Virus record (IMG/VR): IMGVR_UViG_3300020205_001469
Location: 1 to 50,011 of that record
Origin: a virus
Length of the DNA: 50,011 nucleotides
Direction: 5' to 3' (one strand)
Below the pieces are notes generated by a model, which was given only the letters and a program-made list of their open reading frames with translations, searched no databases and was not told the DNA's origin. The position numbers and the translations under genes were made by a program. Shown piece by piece: positions 1 to 8,846 of this stretch (its first letter is position 1; each line of letters opens with the position of its first letter).

Positions 1-1016
1 CTTAATAAATTACTCTTGGCTGATACCAGGTCGGCACTTGTTACACTAACTTGATTGCTAACTGAGTCAATTCTTAAACTTAGTGCATTATCTGCACTGA
101 TACGATTTGACATTTCGGCTGCAACAGCACTGGTACGATTTGATATTTCGTTACTTAATGCGTTACTTACTACATTGATGTTACTTAATAAGTTTGCTTT
201 AGCACTAACTAAGTCAGCACTTGTAACTGACACCTGATTACTAATACCATCTATTCTAACACTCAGCGCATTATCTGCACTGATACGATTGGATAATTCA
301 GCGGCCACAGCACTGGTACGATTTGATATTTCAGAATTGATTGCGCTTATTCTATCTACTATCTCTATGCTCACGGTGTTACTTGTTGCATCAATAGCAT
401 CAAGTACGTTGCGTGAGCTAACAACCAATGTTGTGTCAACGGTTAGGTTGGGTAAATGTGTGACTCCCACAACACCAATGTAACGATATCCATATACATA
501 AATTACACTACTGCCACTCATACCGGCAGGTAATGTACCGCCAATAAAGTTTAACGTGCCTGCTTGATAATCAAAATACCATTCGCCCACGCCACCACTG
601 CCATCTGCTGAAATTTGTGTACCACCAGACGTAGCTGGATCACTTAACCCACTTGCACCATAATATATTTTTACACGATATGTATTTGTTGCATTAGCAG
701 TATCAAATTCTGGAGGGATCCAATTTGTTAAACTGGTTTTCCAAGTAGGGTACGCAGTACCACTAATTTTGTTTGTAGTAATGTCACCAACACATTCAAT
801 TTTACTTGTTGTTTGATACGCTTGTACAATAGTTGCCACCGCGGCAGCAGTCGCGGGTATACTTGCCGCTTGTGTCCAGGTAAGATCACCACGGTTTAAA
901 GTTGGGCTAGCAATAGCCTCATTACCCGGACTCTTGTTTGCGGCTGTATCAGTCTTGGCAACGCCGTAGAGTTTCTTAAGTAATAAGTCTGTTTTAATTG
1001 TATCTGTAATTGCCAT
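1..1016 (-). CDS. Virion structural protein with coiled-coil repeats (tail fibre or baseplate-associated), 3' end outside window
   Basis: The ATG at 1016 follows a GAGGAA ribosome site and the frame stays open to the left edge (338 codons visible), so the C-terminus is missing. The first 200 or so residues form a globular head with GDLTWTQ and WYFDYQAGTLNF, a layout I associate with phage adhesin or fibre N-terminal domains. From about residue 215 it changes to heptad-like repeats (ISADNALSVRID, VSVTSADLVSAKANL) predicted to form a trimeric coiled coil. The same repeats occur in the neighbouring 1029-5291 product. It starts 12 bases after that gene and is probably co-transcribed from the late promoter at 5319. 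Exact virion position unknown. Confidence 0.8.
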   Translation of the reverse strand, partial: MAITDTIKTDLLLKKLYGVAKTDTAANKSPGNEAIASPTLNRGDLTWTQAASIPATAAAVATIVQAYQTTSKIECVGDITTNKISGTAYPTWKTSLTNWIPPEFDTANATNTYRVKIYYGASGLSDPATSGGTQISADGSGGVGEWYFDYQAGTLNFIGGTLPAGMSGSSVIYVYGYRYIGVVGVTHLPNLTVDTTLVVSSRNVLDAIDATSNTVSIEIVDRISAINSEISNRTSAVAAELSNRISADNALSVRIDGISNQVSVTSADLVSAKANLLSNINVVSNALSNEISNRTSAVAAEMSNRISADNALSLRIDSVSNQVSVTSADLVSAKSNLL

Positions 1017-1028
1017 TCTATTCCTCTA

Positions 1029-4000
1029 TTATACCGTTGAAGCGCCAATATATAATGCTGTTATTGCTTGTCCAGCGGTTAATTTAATCCTTATCCAAAT
1101 TTCATTGCTAGTAGCACTACTTGATGACAACGAACCAAACGAACAGTTAATTGACTGTGTGCCAGTATTAGCTGGAACAAAATTTCCGCCTAATGCACAT
1201 CCACCAGAATTAGCATTATCAATTGCCAAACTTAACCAACTATTTATATGCCCTGTGGCCAGGTTAGTTTGGCCAGGCATTGCACAAAATATTCCAGCAA
1301 CACCAGTACTAGATACATATGTAATGTTAAATTTACTGACCCCAGTTCTAACAAACTTAAACGTAAAGTATTGAGCACCCGCACCACGTGAGCTTAAGTC
1401 TGGTCCCACTGGCAAATAACCTGTGGAATAATTTGTTGTGTTATATTTTAGTGCATGTGTGCCGGTTCCGGTACCAACTACAGTCGCATCTGTGGCTTGC
1501 AATGTACTAAATGCTGCCGCACCAGCAGTAAATACTGGATTATCTGTAGCTGTACCACTGTCTGGATTTGTTACCCTGAAGGCCAATCCGCTACCACTAC
1601 CCAATGTAGTGTTAAAATAAATATTCGTTTCTTCCAAGAAACTAGTAGAACCAGTTGTACCGGTTTTATATAAGATAACAGAACCTAAGTTTGGCAATGC
1701 AGTTGCAGTAGTAGTGTAACTATTATCAGCAGTATAAGATGGTACTTGTGATGTGGTGGTTTGAGCACCAAATCCAGAAATAATATTTGTTGTATAAGTT
1801 GTGCTGTTTGGTCCTGCACCTGCTGTTACAGTAGTGGTAGATGGCAACGTGGTATATGCCAAGTTGGCATATGTCTTACTTGCTGGAGAACCAAATGCGC
1901 CGGCTGCCGCACCAGTTAATATTGTTGAAGCAGTACTAGGGTGACCAGTCTGACCAGCATTCCAAGTAACAGTAAATCCAATATTGTAAACTGTACTACT
2001 GGTGTAATGCGGTATAGTACTAGAATTAATTGTGCTACTAGAGCCAAGAGCAAATGTTTGACTAGCAAATGATGGTGCCACAGTTGAACTATTGTCATAA
2101 TACCAAACACCTTGGTTGGTGGTATTTGCACCAAATGTCGTGTTACCTGCTCCACTGTGTCTAATCTGTACACTGTTCCAACCTGCAACCACACCAGTAC
2201 CACTGGCCGCAACATCCATAGTTTCCCAAAATCCACGTTGAGCTGTGGTTGCTGGGTAAGCAATATTGTTAGTTAATATCAATGAATTATTGTTTGTAGT
2301 ATAAGTGCCAACATCTGGTTTTTCTGTTAATGTAATTGTACCGCCACTGGCTGTTGTGCCGCTAAACGCAGTTGTTCTAACACCAGTTGTATAGTTATAA
2401 TTGTCCAGAGTCACTGCTGACCCCAATACATTTGTTACATAATAGTAATTTCCAGATACCAATCCGCCAAACGATGCACTGGCTTGAACTACGTGCCCAG
2501 CCGCTAATACACCAGAAGATGGAGTGCTCACAGTTACCACAGCACTACTATTTGTGGTATTAGTCACAGTATAATAAACCACGTTAGCTGTAGTATTTCC
2601 AACCGTCATTTCATGTGAACCGCCTGCAACAGTATTGCGATATACAGTTATAGTTCCACTGTCGCCAGGACCTGTTGTGGTAATTGTATTGGTACTATAT
2701 GTAGTAGCTCTACTTACATATACTATTGTGCCAGCCGCGGCAGTTGTAATATTGGTAGCATCATTATTAGTTTGGCTACCAGCAGCCGTAAACATAATAC
2801 GTTGAGTTGGGCCAGAAATTGTCAATGCTACTGCATTGGGAAACGCTGAAGGTTGGCCTGGTACTAATTTGTTTAACACTTGATTTAATTGTGCCAGTCC
2901 GTCAGTTAAACTAGTGGAAGTTGCCATGGTCACGGCACCAGCTAATGCACCCAACGTTGGAGTACCGATTGCCATACTATTTGCATTTGGGGCCACTATT
3001 GTTCCAGTAAATGTTGGGCTAAACTTGGGAGCATAAATTACTGATACTGAATTACTTAATGCCGAGATTGCATTTGATAGTTTACCATCAACGCTAACCA
3101 GCTGGGCACTTACTACTGACAATGCGTTACTAACAAAATCAACACGGACACTTAATGCATTGTCTGCACTAACTCGATTTGATAATTCAGCGGCCACAGC
3201 ACTGGTGCGATTTGATATTTCTGAATCAATTGCACTAATACGGTTGCTAATTTCATTACTCAATGCATTGCTTACAACATTGATATTGCTTAATAAGTTT
3301 GCTTTTGCACTAACCAGGTCTGCACTGGTAACAGATACCTGGTTGCTTATACCATCTATTCTAACACTTAGTGCATTGTCTGCACTGATACGATCTGATA
3401 ACTCAGCGGCAATAGCACTATTACGATCTACAACTTCAACTGATAATGCATTGCTTAACCGATCAATCGCACTGATACGATTTGATGTTTCTTTATCTAT
3501 CGCACTATTACGATCTACTATTTCAACTGACAATGCATTGCTTAATCTATCAATTGCACTGATGCGATTTGATGTTTCTTGGCCAATAGCACTATTACGA
3601 TCCACAACTTCAACTGATAATGCATTACTTAACCGATCAATTGCACTGATGCGATTTGATGTTTCTTTATCTATCGCACTATTACGATCTACTATTTCAA
3701 CTGACAATGCATTACTTAACCGATCAATTGCACTGATGCGATTACTAATTTCATTGCTTAATGCATTACTTACAATGTCAACACCATATTGCAATACTGA
3801 CAAACGATCACTTAGATGATTAATACTAATTCCACCCAGACTCAACAACAGGTCTACTCGGGCACTTAGTCGTTGATCTTCTGATAGTCTAGCCGCAATT
3901 TCTACTGACACTAGTTGACTTACAACATCAACGTGAGCACTTAAATTATTGATGTGCGACCGAACTGAAACCAAATCTGCACTAGTAACTGACACTTCCT

Positions 4001-5291
4001 GACTTATTGAGTCAATTCTTAAACTTAATGCATCGTCTGCACTGATACGATTTGATACTTCTGCACTTAATGCATTGCTTACAATGTCAACACGAATACT
4101 TAATGCATCATCTTGAGTTATTCTACCAGCAGTCTCAACTGATATACGTTGGCTTATACCGCTCAACACATTGGATACTATATTAATATGATCTTCAAGA
4201 GTGGCACTGGCAGTTTGACGATTTGCTATCTCTACACTCAATGCTGCCGAAATAATATTGATATTACTTAGTAAATTATTCTTTACGCTGACTAGGTCAG
4301 CACTTGCAACAGATATGGTATTAAGTGTTGATGTAATTCTAGAACTAAGTGCAGTGTCTTCACTTTGCCGGGCCGCTGTTTCAACAGATAGCCGTTGACT
4401 AATTGCACTGGCTGCATTGGAAACTGTATTGATGTGTGATTCAAGATTAATACTAGCCTGTGCGCGAGTTGCAATCTCACTGCTTAATGAATCATTTACA
4501 GTATTGTAGTTGCTTTGTAATGAATTTTTAACGCTAGTTAAATTGGCACTAGTAACTGATATAGTATTAAGAGCCGATGTAATTCTAGAACTTAAGGCAG
4601 CGTCTTCACTTTGTCTCGCCTCAGTTTCAACAGATAGCCGTTGGCTTAATACACTTACCGCATTGTTTAAAGTTTCTTTAATTGATACAACATTGGCGCT
4701 GGTATTCTGTGATGAAGTAGTTGCTGTTCCACCACCACCTGTTGTTGCAACAGAATTAATTCTAGCACTAAGGGCAGAATCTGCACTTATACGTGCGGCA
4801 TTTTCAACAGACAAGCTACCTTGAACTACCGACTGAGCGACACTAACAGCGTTAATGTGGGCTTCTATTACACTACTAGCAGAACCACGATCATACATTT
4901 CCTGACTTAGTCGGTTGTATGTGGATGCTACTGCGGCACTTACAGTATTGACATGAGCTTCAACCGATGCAACCGCAACACTTATTGTTTGGTCACGAGA
5001 ATTACCAGACACCACGGCAGCATTAATAACGCTAATGGCATTGTTAATTGACACGTCTGCGACAATGCGGGCACTTATTTCTTTAGATAAGGCATTGCTG
5101 ACGACTGATACAGCATCGTCTAACGCATCTATTGCTGAATGAAAATCAGCACTGGCGACGGAGCCAGCACCTTCAACAGGTACCGACGTAGAATTAGTGA
5201 TTACCCAGCCGATGCCATTGAATCGCCAGGTTCTGTCACCATAAGTGTATGTTTCATCGACTGCCGGATTCAGTGGAAAACTTAATGCCAT
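1029..5291 (-). CDS. Giant tail-fibre-like protein, 1420 aa, coiled-coil stalk plus beta-rich tip
   Basis: Residues 1-40 form a small head with YTYGDRTWRFNGIGW, a short motif common at the start of phage fibre-type proteins. Residues 45 to about 755 are almost uninterrupted heptad-like repeats (NALSVEI, RISADNALS, VSVTSADLVS), expected to build a long trimeric stalk. The remaining 660 residues are rich in Thr, Ser, Gly and Asn, as in beta-structured fibre tips, and end in LYIGASTV. There are no enzymatic motifs. A CATAAATA late-promoter motif lies 27 nt upstream of the ATG. Role by inference: host recognition or a whisker-like fibre. The stalk includes an 87-bp tandem repeat and blocks shared with the neighbour at 1-1016. 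Confidence 0.82.
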   Translation of the reverse strand: MALSFPLNPAVDETYTYGDRTWRFNGIGWVITNSTSVPVEGAGSVASADFHSAIDALDDAVSVVSNALSKEISARIVADVSINNAISVINAAVVSGNSRDQTISVAVASVEAHVNTVSAAVASTYNRLSQEMYDRGSASSVIEAHINAVSVAQSVVQGSLSVENAARISADSALSARINSVATTGGGGTATTSSQNTSANVVSIKETLNNAVSVLSQRLSVETEARQSEDAALSSRITSALNTISVTSANLTSVKNSLQSNYNTVNDSLSSEIATRAQASINLESHINTVSNAASAISQRLSVETAARQSEDTALSSRITSTLNTISVASADLVSVKNNLLSNINIISAALSVEIANRQTASATLEDHINIVSNVLSGISQRISVETAGRITQDDALSIRVDIVSNALSAEVSNRISADDALSLRIDSISQEVSVTSADLVSVRSHINNLSAHVDVVSQLVSVEIAARLSEDQRLSARVDLLLSLGGISINHLSDRLSVLQYGVDIVSNALSNEISNRISAIDRLSNALSVEIVDRNSAIDKETSNRISAIDRLSNALSVEVVDRNSAIGQETSNRISAIDRLSNALSVEIVDRNSAIDKETSNRISAIDRLSNALSVEVVDRNSAIAAELSDRISADNALSVRIDGISNQVSVTSADLVSAKANLLSNINVVSNALSNEISNRISAIDSEISNRTSAVAAELSNRVSADNALSVRVDFVSNALSVVSAQLVSVDGKLSNAISALSNSVSVIYAPKFSPTFTGTIVAPNANSMAIGTPTLGALAGAVTMATSTSLTDGLAQLNQVLNKLVPGQPSAFPNAVALTISGPTQRIMFTAAGSQTNNDATNITTAAAGTIVYVSRATTYSTNTITTTGPGDSGTITVYRNTVAGGSHEMTVGNTTANVVYYTVTNTTNSSAVVTVSTPSSGVLAAGHVVQASASFGGLVSGNYYYVTNVLGSAVTLDNYNYTTGVRTTAFSGTTASGGTITLTEKPDVGTYTTNNNSLILTNNIAYPATTAQRGFWETMDVAASGTGVVAGWNSVQIRHSGAGNTTFGANTTNQGVWYYDNSSTVAPSFASQTFALGSSSTINSSTIPHYTSSTVYNIGFTVTWNAGQTGHPSTASTILTGAAAGAFGSPASKTYANLAYTTLPSTTTVTAGAGPNSTTYTTNIISGFGAQTTTSQVPSYTADNSYTTTATALPNLGSVILYKTGTTGSTSFLEETNIYFNTTLGSGSGLAFRVTNPDSGTATDNPVFTAGAAAFSTLQATDATVVGTGTGTHALKYNTTNYSTGYLPVGPDLSSRGAGAQYFTFKFVRTGVSKFNITYVSSTGVAGIFCAMPGQTNLATGHINSWLSLAIDNANSGGCALGGNFVPANTGTQSINCSFGSLSSSSATSNEIWIRIKLTAGQAITALYIGASTV
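3378..3756 (-). repeat. Tandem 87-bp coding repeat in the fibre stalk
   Basis: Three full 87-bp units start at 3465, 3552 and 3639, with degenerate half-units on both sides. Each encodes 29 residues of the form DRLSNALSVE-IVDRNSAID-KETSNRISAI. Units 1 and 3 are nearly identical; unit 2 differs by scattered changes. The period is a whole number of codons, so copy-number change would lengthen or shorten the stalk without a frameshift. Confidence 0.85.
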
Positions 5292-5318
5292 AATAGTTTT
5301 ATCTCAACATGTATTCGG

Positions 5319-5326
5319 TATTTATG
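5319..5326 (-). promoter_or_regulatory. T4-type late promoter motif CATAAATA
   Basis: On the minus strand it reads CATAAATA (7 of 8 to T4 TATAAATA), 27 nt before the ATG at 5291 in a 111-bp gap. A 6-bp inverted repeat ATGGTA-ATAA-TACCAT sits just upstream (about 5330-5345). Confidence 0.55.
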
Positions 5327-5402
5327 TGAATGGTATTATTACCATTTTGACAAAATACAGATTAAAGACAGCTAGAATCGTTGCAAAACCACCGATTTTC
5401 GC

Positions 5403-5918
5403 CTACCATGTACCAGCTGACCAGGCTACACGTTTCCAGATATGAGTGGAGGTATTGACGTAATTTGCCGTGCAATAATAGATATATGTAGAGTCAAATG
5501 CCACTTGTCCGCTCACATCTCCAGATACTCCATAGCTGTGTGCTGGTACTGTGGCAGGAGGCAATGTTACTCGCCCATTGGAATTTAAAATAAGTTGAAC
5601 CGTGTTATTCGTTAGCTTATTTGGGAAACTCAACCCTCCAGTATTGCCAAATTCTATCCATTGGCCACTATCGAAGTAAATGTATTCTATTCCGTTGTCA
5701 GTATCAATCCAGAGTTGGCCGGGCACTGGGTTCAATGGTGGTTCGGGTGATATTGTAGCAGTAACCGCCGCAATATTTTGCGGATGCCCACCTGGCGTAA
5801 TTCCGTCATGAACTATCAACACATTATTTGTAGTATCAATCGTAACTTCACCAGCACTACCTACAAACGTACTAGTGGCGTCAGCACTTCCTCGTCTAAG
5901 TTTAAGTATCTTAGGCAT
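5403..5918 (-). CDS. Virion protein with Mtd-type N-terminal domain
   Basis: The 171-aa product begins MPKILKLRRGSADAT and continues with a GEVTIDTTNNVLIVHDG-type segment. This resembles the N-terminal domain of the major tropism determinant, found on many phage fibre and receptor-binding proteins. A second motif, PGQLWIDTDNGIEYIYFD, resembles a short beta unit common in phage structural proteins. I chose the ATG at 5918 rather than the upstream start at 5972 because the domain begins there and the gene then overlaps the previous one by only 8 bases. Probably a virion surface or fibre-attachment protein; receptor binding is inference. Confidence 0.75.
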   Translation of the reverse strand: MPKILKLRRGSADATSTFVGSAGEVTIDTTNNVLIVHDGITPGGHPQNIAAVTATISPEPPLNPVPGQLWIDTDNGIEYIYFDSGQWIEFGNTGGLSFPNKLTNNTVQLILNSNGRVTLPPATVPAHSYGVSGDVSGQVAFDSTYIYYCTANYVNTSTHIWKRVAWSAGTW

Positions 5919-6432
5919 TGCCAATTTCACCCAAGTCGTATTCATCAGTATTGTCTGTAGCAACAGTGTCAATAGCTGGGTATACCCCTTTTATTACATG
6001 CATCTGTCCACTTACTCCGTAATTGTCATCGCTATAAGCAATAATGTCTGTGGTAGGATCCGCATTACTGGTCAATTTTACACTGAAATTATAGAATCCA
6101 GATGCTAATGCTACTGTATCAGCAGCCGCAATAACGACCCTACCCGTTCCTAGCGTATGGAAAGTACTGCCATCGTCAGTTAACGTAGCTGTCTTGGACA
6201 ATACCACCAGTTGTTCTTCTTGATCTATTACATACAGCTTAATAGTTTTTCCAATCACAGACACTGGTTTCTGGTCCTGATTGGTGAATTTTAATTCGAT
6301 GGTATTGTCTATATTCTTATAGATTTTCACTGGAGTAGAGTACACAACTTTGTTCCTTATAGTTGGCGTGGTCCCATCGACTATTAATATCGGTATCTGT
6401 TGGTTAACTAAATATCTGATGATGGTTTGCAT
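5911..6432 (-). CDS. Putative virion surface protein, 173 aa
   Basis: Its beta-rich sequence includes IELKFTNQDQKPVSVIGKTI and a later ASGFYNFSVKLTSN segment. This pattern recalls the immunoglobulin-like N-terminal domain of upper baseplate proteins (BppU type), but the match is by eye only. It is the first gene of the left-end structural operon and overlaps the next by 8 bases. A late-like motif GCTAAATA lies only 6 nt before its ATG, so its mRNA may be leaderless. No catalytic motifs seen. Confidence 0.6.
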   Translation of the reverse strand: MQTIIRYLVNQQIPILIVDGTTPTIRNKVVYSTPVKIYKNIDNTIELKFTNQDQKPVSVIGKTIKLYVIDQEEQLVVLSKTATLTDDGSTFHTLGTGRVVIAAADTVALASGFYNFSVKLTSNADPTTDIIAYSDDNYGVSGQMHVIKGVYPAIDTVATDNTDEYDLGEIGNA

Positions 6433-6438
6433 AACTAA

Positions 6439-6446
6439 TATTTAGC
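6439..6446 (-). promoter_or_regulatory. Late-promoter-like motif GCTAAATA 6 nt before ATG
   Basis: Minus-strand GCTAAATA ends 6 nt before the ATG at 6432. It shares the TAAATA core with the other late motifs here but is only 6 of 8 to the T4 consensus. It occupies the 21-bp gap between divergent genes. Confidence 0.4.
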
Positions 6447-6453
6447 CAAAAGA

Positions 6454-6831
6454 GTGGACGACACAACAACAAAATTATTAAATCAATTTCCTTTTATAAG
6501 TTTTCTCACTTACGGTGGAAATGAATATCTGGGAATTATACAGAACTGTGATCAATATATCACTAATGTGTACGACTACGGAAAATTAATATCTGCTAGC
6601 GATAAACAACTGTTCTTGGAACTGGGGGAAGTATGGTGGTGGGAAAGTAACCGCACCATACCAATCAATATCTTTATGAAACAAGATTGGGCACCATTTA
6701 GGTATTGCCTACGTACTCTAAACAGTAAAGATGTAGCGGTTATTCATGGGCCACAGATTAATCTGCGGAATTTGGCGCAAAAACGTATTAAGCGCAAACA
6801 GATTGTTCTGGTAAAGAAGATTCCGCGATAA
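6454..6831 (+). CDS. Hypothetical protein, 125 aa, plus strand
   Basis: I see no recognisable enzymatic family. The sequence reads as a real folded protein: an aromatic core (FLTYGGNEYLGIIQN, LGEVWWWESNR) followed by a basic tail (AQKRIKRKQIVLVKK). It starts with GTG at 6454 in a 21-bp gap divergent from 6432, and runs head-on into 6788-7399 with a 44-bp overlap. It is one of few plus-strand genes in the left half. A nucleic-acid-binding role would fit the basic tail but is speculation. Confidence 0.65.
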   Translation: MDDTTTKLLNQFPFISFLTYGGNEYLGIIQNCDQYITNVYDYGKLISASDKQLFLELGEVWWWESNRTIPINIFMKQDWAPFRYCLRTLNSKDVAVIHGPQINLRNLAQKRIKRKQIVLVKKIPR

Positions 6832-7399
6832 TTTCTTGCTGTAATAATAGCATATTAACCGCCACAAGGTGTGCGTATGCTACTGCATGTGACTTACGAA
6901 AAACATAGCCATCTTCGTCACGATCCCATACGTTTTTTGCAATTTCCAGCCAGGATTTGTTGGCTAAATGCCGTTTACTGGGCCTAATTACAGCCAGGAA
7001 CATCGCCAACTGCTCTATGCTAGTGATAGGCTCAGGTAAACGTTGTAATAAGTCGTATGAGTTATTTAGATGCATCAACCTCTCGCAAAATTCACGAGCT
7101 TGCAACAATTCCCACAATGGTTCGGTGGCCATTAGATCAAGTAAATGCGCTTCATCTCGTATCTTTTGATACAGATGCACATTAAGAAAATCTATCTTTT
7201 GATATCCCAATCCTTCTGCAATCTTGTAATCCATGGTTGCCAAACCAGTGATGGGATTGTGCGGAATCTGGGTAACATATACTCCGCTGGGATGTCGCTT
7301 AATTTGATCGTCTTTAATAATTACCGCGGGGATATGCGGTATAACTGCCAACAGCAAATTACGATCCGGCATATCAAGATCAATATCTCCACTTTCCAT
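6788..7399 (-). CDS. Mini DNA-polymerase-III-alpha-like protein, 203 aa
   Basis: Several segments align in order with C-family polymerases (DnaE): GDIDLDMPDR near residue 4 resembles the catalytic PD(I/F)D(V/L)DF motif, GYQKIDFLNV resembles the VKFDFLGL segment, SIEQLAMFLAVIRPS resembles the ALxRPG region, and FRKSHAVAYAHL matches the F-KSH-xAAYA signature. At 203 aa against more than 1100 for DnaE, it lacks the PHP, palm core, beta-binding and tail domains. I recall small proteins of this form in marine myoviruses without assigned function. It closes the replication operon and is coupled to 7400-8080 by TAAATG. Polymerase activity is doubtful; a remnant or accessory role is more likely. Confidence 0.6.
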   Translation of the reverse strand: MESGDIDLDMPDRNLLLAVIPHIPAVIIKDDQIKRHPSGVYVTQIPHNPITGLATMDYKIAEGLGYQKIDFLNVHLYQKIRDEAHLLDLMATEPLWELLQAREFCERLMHLNNSYDLLQRLPEPITSIEQLAMFLAVIRPSKRHLANKSWLEIAKNVWDRDEDGYVFRKSHAVAYAHLVAVNMLLLQQEIIAESSLPEQSVCA

Positions 7400-8080
7400 T
7401 TAAAATCCCGCCTCACGTAACATGTGTTTGGCCCATTCTACATCTGCTGGATAATCATTAAACTTCTTTTTCCAAAAAGATGGATCAATCCAGGGAAACA
7501 CAATAGCAGTTTGTTCATCAGTCAATGTACTTAGAAAATGCATACCACTATCACAGTTGTAAATGGTCCATGCTGTGATACGCCCTTGTGTTATTTGATA
7601 ACATAGTTTGTTGCTGTTACCATAGCTGAACATATGATTAAACTGACTGCCATTTTGCTCTGCCCAGTCCTGTGCCGTTTCAATAGCCCTGGCCAACGCA
7701 TCTTGTGCTGGTTCATATCGCAAATGCTGTGTTAGATACTCAGCATAAATTTTATCATGACACCACTGATCTAATTTCTTGTTCTGCTTTACCACCCATT
7801 CAATAAACTTACTTGGTGCTATAGCATTAATTGCTTTGATGTGTCTACCAAATTTTACAAAGGCAGAGTAAAATGCACTTTTGATAAAATCTTCGTATGA
7901 TTTTAGTTTGGCACTGCCTTGTGTTATTTCATAGAACCGCAGATACGCATTGAGCCCAAGCTGTACGCCTATTTCTTTTTCTTGTTGCCAGCGTCGCTTG
8001 GGCTCACACAGATGAACTGCAAGAGTAGATTCTTTGCGGAATTCTTTGTCACAATATCGACATTTATTGGGCTCGGCCAT
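7400..8080 (-). CDS. C2H2-type zinc-finger phage protein, 226 aa
   Basis: The N-terminus CRYCDKEFRKESTLAVHLC carries a C-x2-C ... H-x3-C zinc-finger pattern at residues 7-25, followed by basic EPKRRW. The rest is mostly helical with aromatic patches and ends in DVEWAKHMLREAGF. This matches a family I recall in T4-like marine phages near the clamp-loader genes; its biochemical role is unknown to me. It lies 4 bases after 8085-8582, inside the UvsW to mini-DnaE operon, so a replication or transcription role is plausible. Confidence 0.7.
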   Translation of the reverse strand: MAEPNKCRYCDKEFRKESTLAVHLCEPKRRWQQEKEIGVQLGLNAYLRFYEITQGSAKLKSYEDFIKSAFYSAFVKFGRHIKAINAIAPSKFIEWVVKQNKKLDQWCHDKIYAEYLTQHLRYEPAQDALARAIETAQDWAEQNGSQFNHMFSYGNSNKLCYQITQGRITAWTIYNCDSGMHFLSTLTDEQTAIVFPWIDPSFWKKKFNDYPADVEWAKHMLREAGF

Positions 8081-8084
8081 GCGA

Positions 8085-8582
8085 TTACTTAATCACAATA
8101 TCATGTGCTTCCATTAACTCACTAAATTCGTCATCAGACATAATACTCAACCTCATCTCTAGGTCACTGAGTTTGTCAATTGGATAAATTTCCGATAACG
8201 CATTAATTTTCTTTGTATCGCTTTTGGTAGGTGATGGTGCTTTGATCCATTTATGATATCGTGGAGTAAGTTTATATGGTGCCACAGTAGTCATTACCAG
8301 CCACTGCAATTTTCTATGCTCTTTAGATATATCAAAGAAGTTCATGTTAGCATGTTGATTGGCCGAACGCAAATAGTAATCTGCCAGCAAATTATCACCT
8401 TGCACTGACGATGCATATCGTAATGTTAGGAATCCGCTGAACTTTTTCTTTAATTCATCAGATAGTCGATCATAAAAATCACGATCCTTGGCGTCCAGTG
8501 CAGAGCACAACGATTTTAAATCTATAGTTGGTGCTGGTGTTCTTTTTTCTGCAGGTGTTTTACTTTTCTTTGGTTTTGTCAT
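8085..8582 (-). CDS. 62: Probable clamp-loader small subunit (gp62-like)
   Basis: The 165-aa product has a basic N-terminal extension, then DAKDRDFYDRLSDELKKKF, ADYYLRSANQHANMNFF and KEHRKLQWLVMTT followed by HKWIK. This order matches gp62, the small clamp-loader subunit of T4-like phages as found in marine relatives. T4 gp62 is 187 aa. In T4 it works with gp44 to load the gp45 sliding clamp; neither partner is in this window. It overlaps the upstream gene by 23 bases. The assignment rests on pattern recognition only. Confidence 0.5.
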   Translation of the reverse strand: MTKPKKSKTPAEKRTPAPTIDLKSLCSALDAKDRDFYDRLSDELKKKFSGFLTLRYASSVQGDNLLADYYLRSANQHANMNFFDISKEHRKLQWLVMTTVAPYKLTPRYHKWIKAPSPTKSDTKKINALSEIYPIDKLSDLEMRLSIMSDDEFSELMEAHDIVIK

Positions 8583-8844
8583 TTGGTTTACTTAGATAAT
8601 AAAACATTTTAACACGTTCTAATTCATCACGCAACCCAGGATTTGTCAGGGCTGCTCTACGTATTTCACTCCAGAGTTTATCATCCATGATATGGTCTCT
8701 TAACGGTCTTCCATCAGATGTTCTCTTGTCATACTCCCAACCAATTTCTTGCCGCGTACTAGGGTCAGCACCAAACTCTCTGGCATAAGTTATACCGTCT
8801 GCTTGTTCATAAATGTATGTTGCTCCTGGTATTAGATTTCCCAT
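8560..8844 (-). CDS. Conserved phage protein of unknown function, 94 aa
   Basis: It starts MGNLIPGATYIYEQADGITY and contains a helical C-terminal half (LRDELERVKMFYYLSKP). I recall short proteins beginning NLIPGATYIYE in T4-like marine phages, without a function. I use the ATG at 8844, two bases after the previous stop, not the in-frame GTG at 8853. The end overlaps 8085-8582 by 23 bases, indicating translational coupling to the gp62-like gene. Confidence 0.7.
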   Translation of the reverse strand: MGNLIPGATYIYEQADGITYAREFGADPSTRQEIGWEYDKRTSDGRPLRDHIMDDKLWSEIRRAALTNPGLRDELERVKMFYYLSKPNDKTKEK

Positions 8845-8846
8845 AG

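Noticed and set aside
1241-1248. Exact TATAAATA on the minus strand
   Set aside because: Inside the fibre coding sequence, not close to any start codon in that direction; probably chance in AT-rich DNA.
3160-3819. Plus-strand open frame of 219 codons in the fibre gene
   Set aside because: Mirror of the repetitive minus-strand stalk; no ribosome site and the same periodicity read backwards.
5329-5345. Hairpin as terminator of the 5403-5918 gene
   Set aside because: A 6-bp stem with no T-tract on the minus strand; it lies upstream of the late promoter instead.
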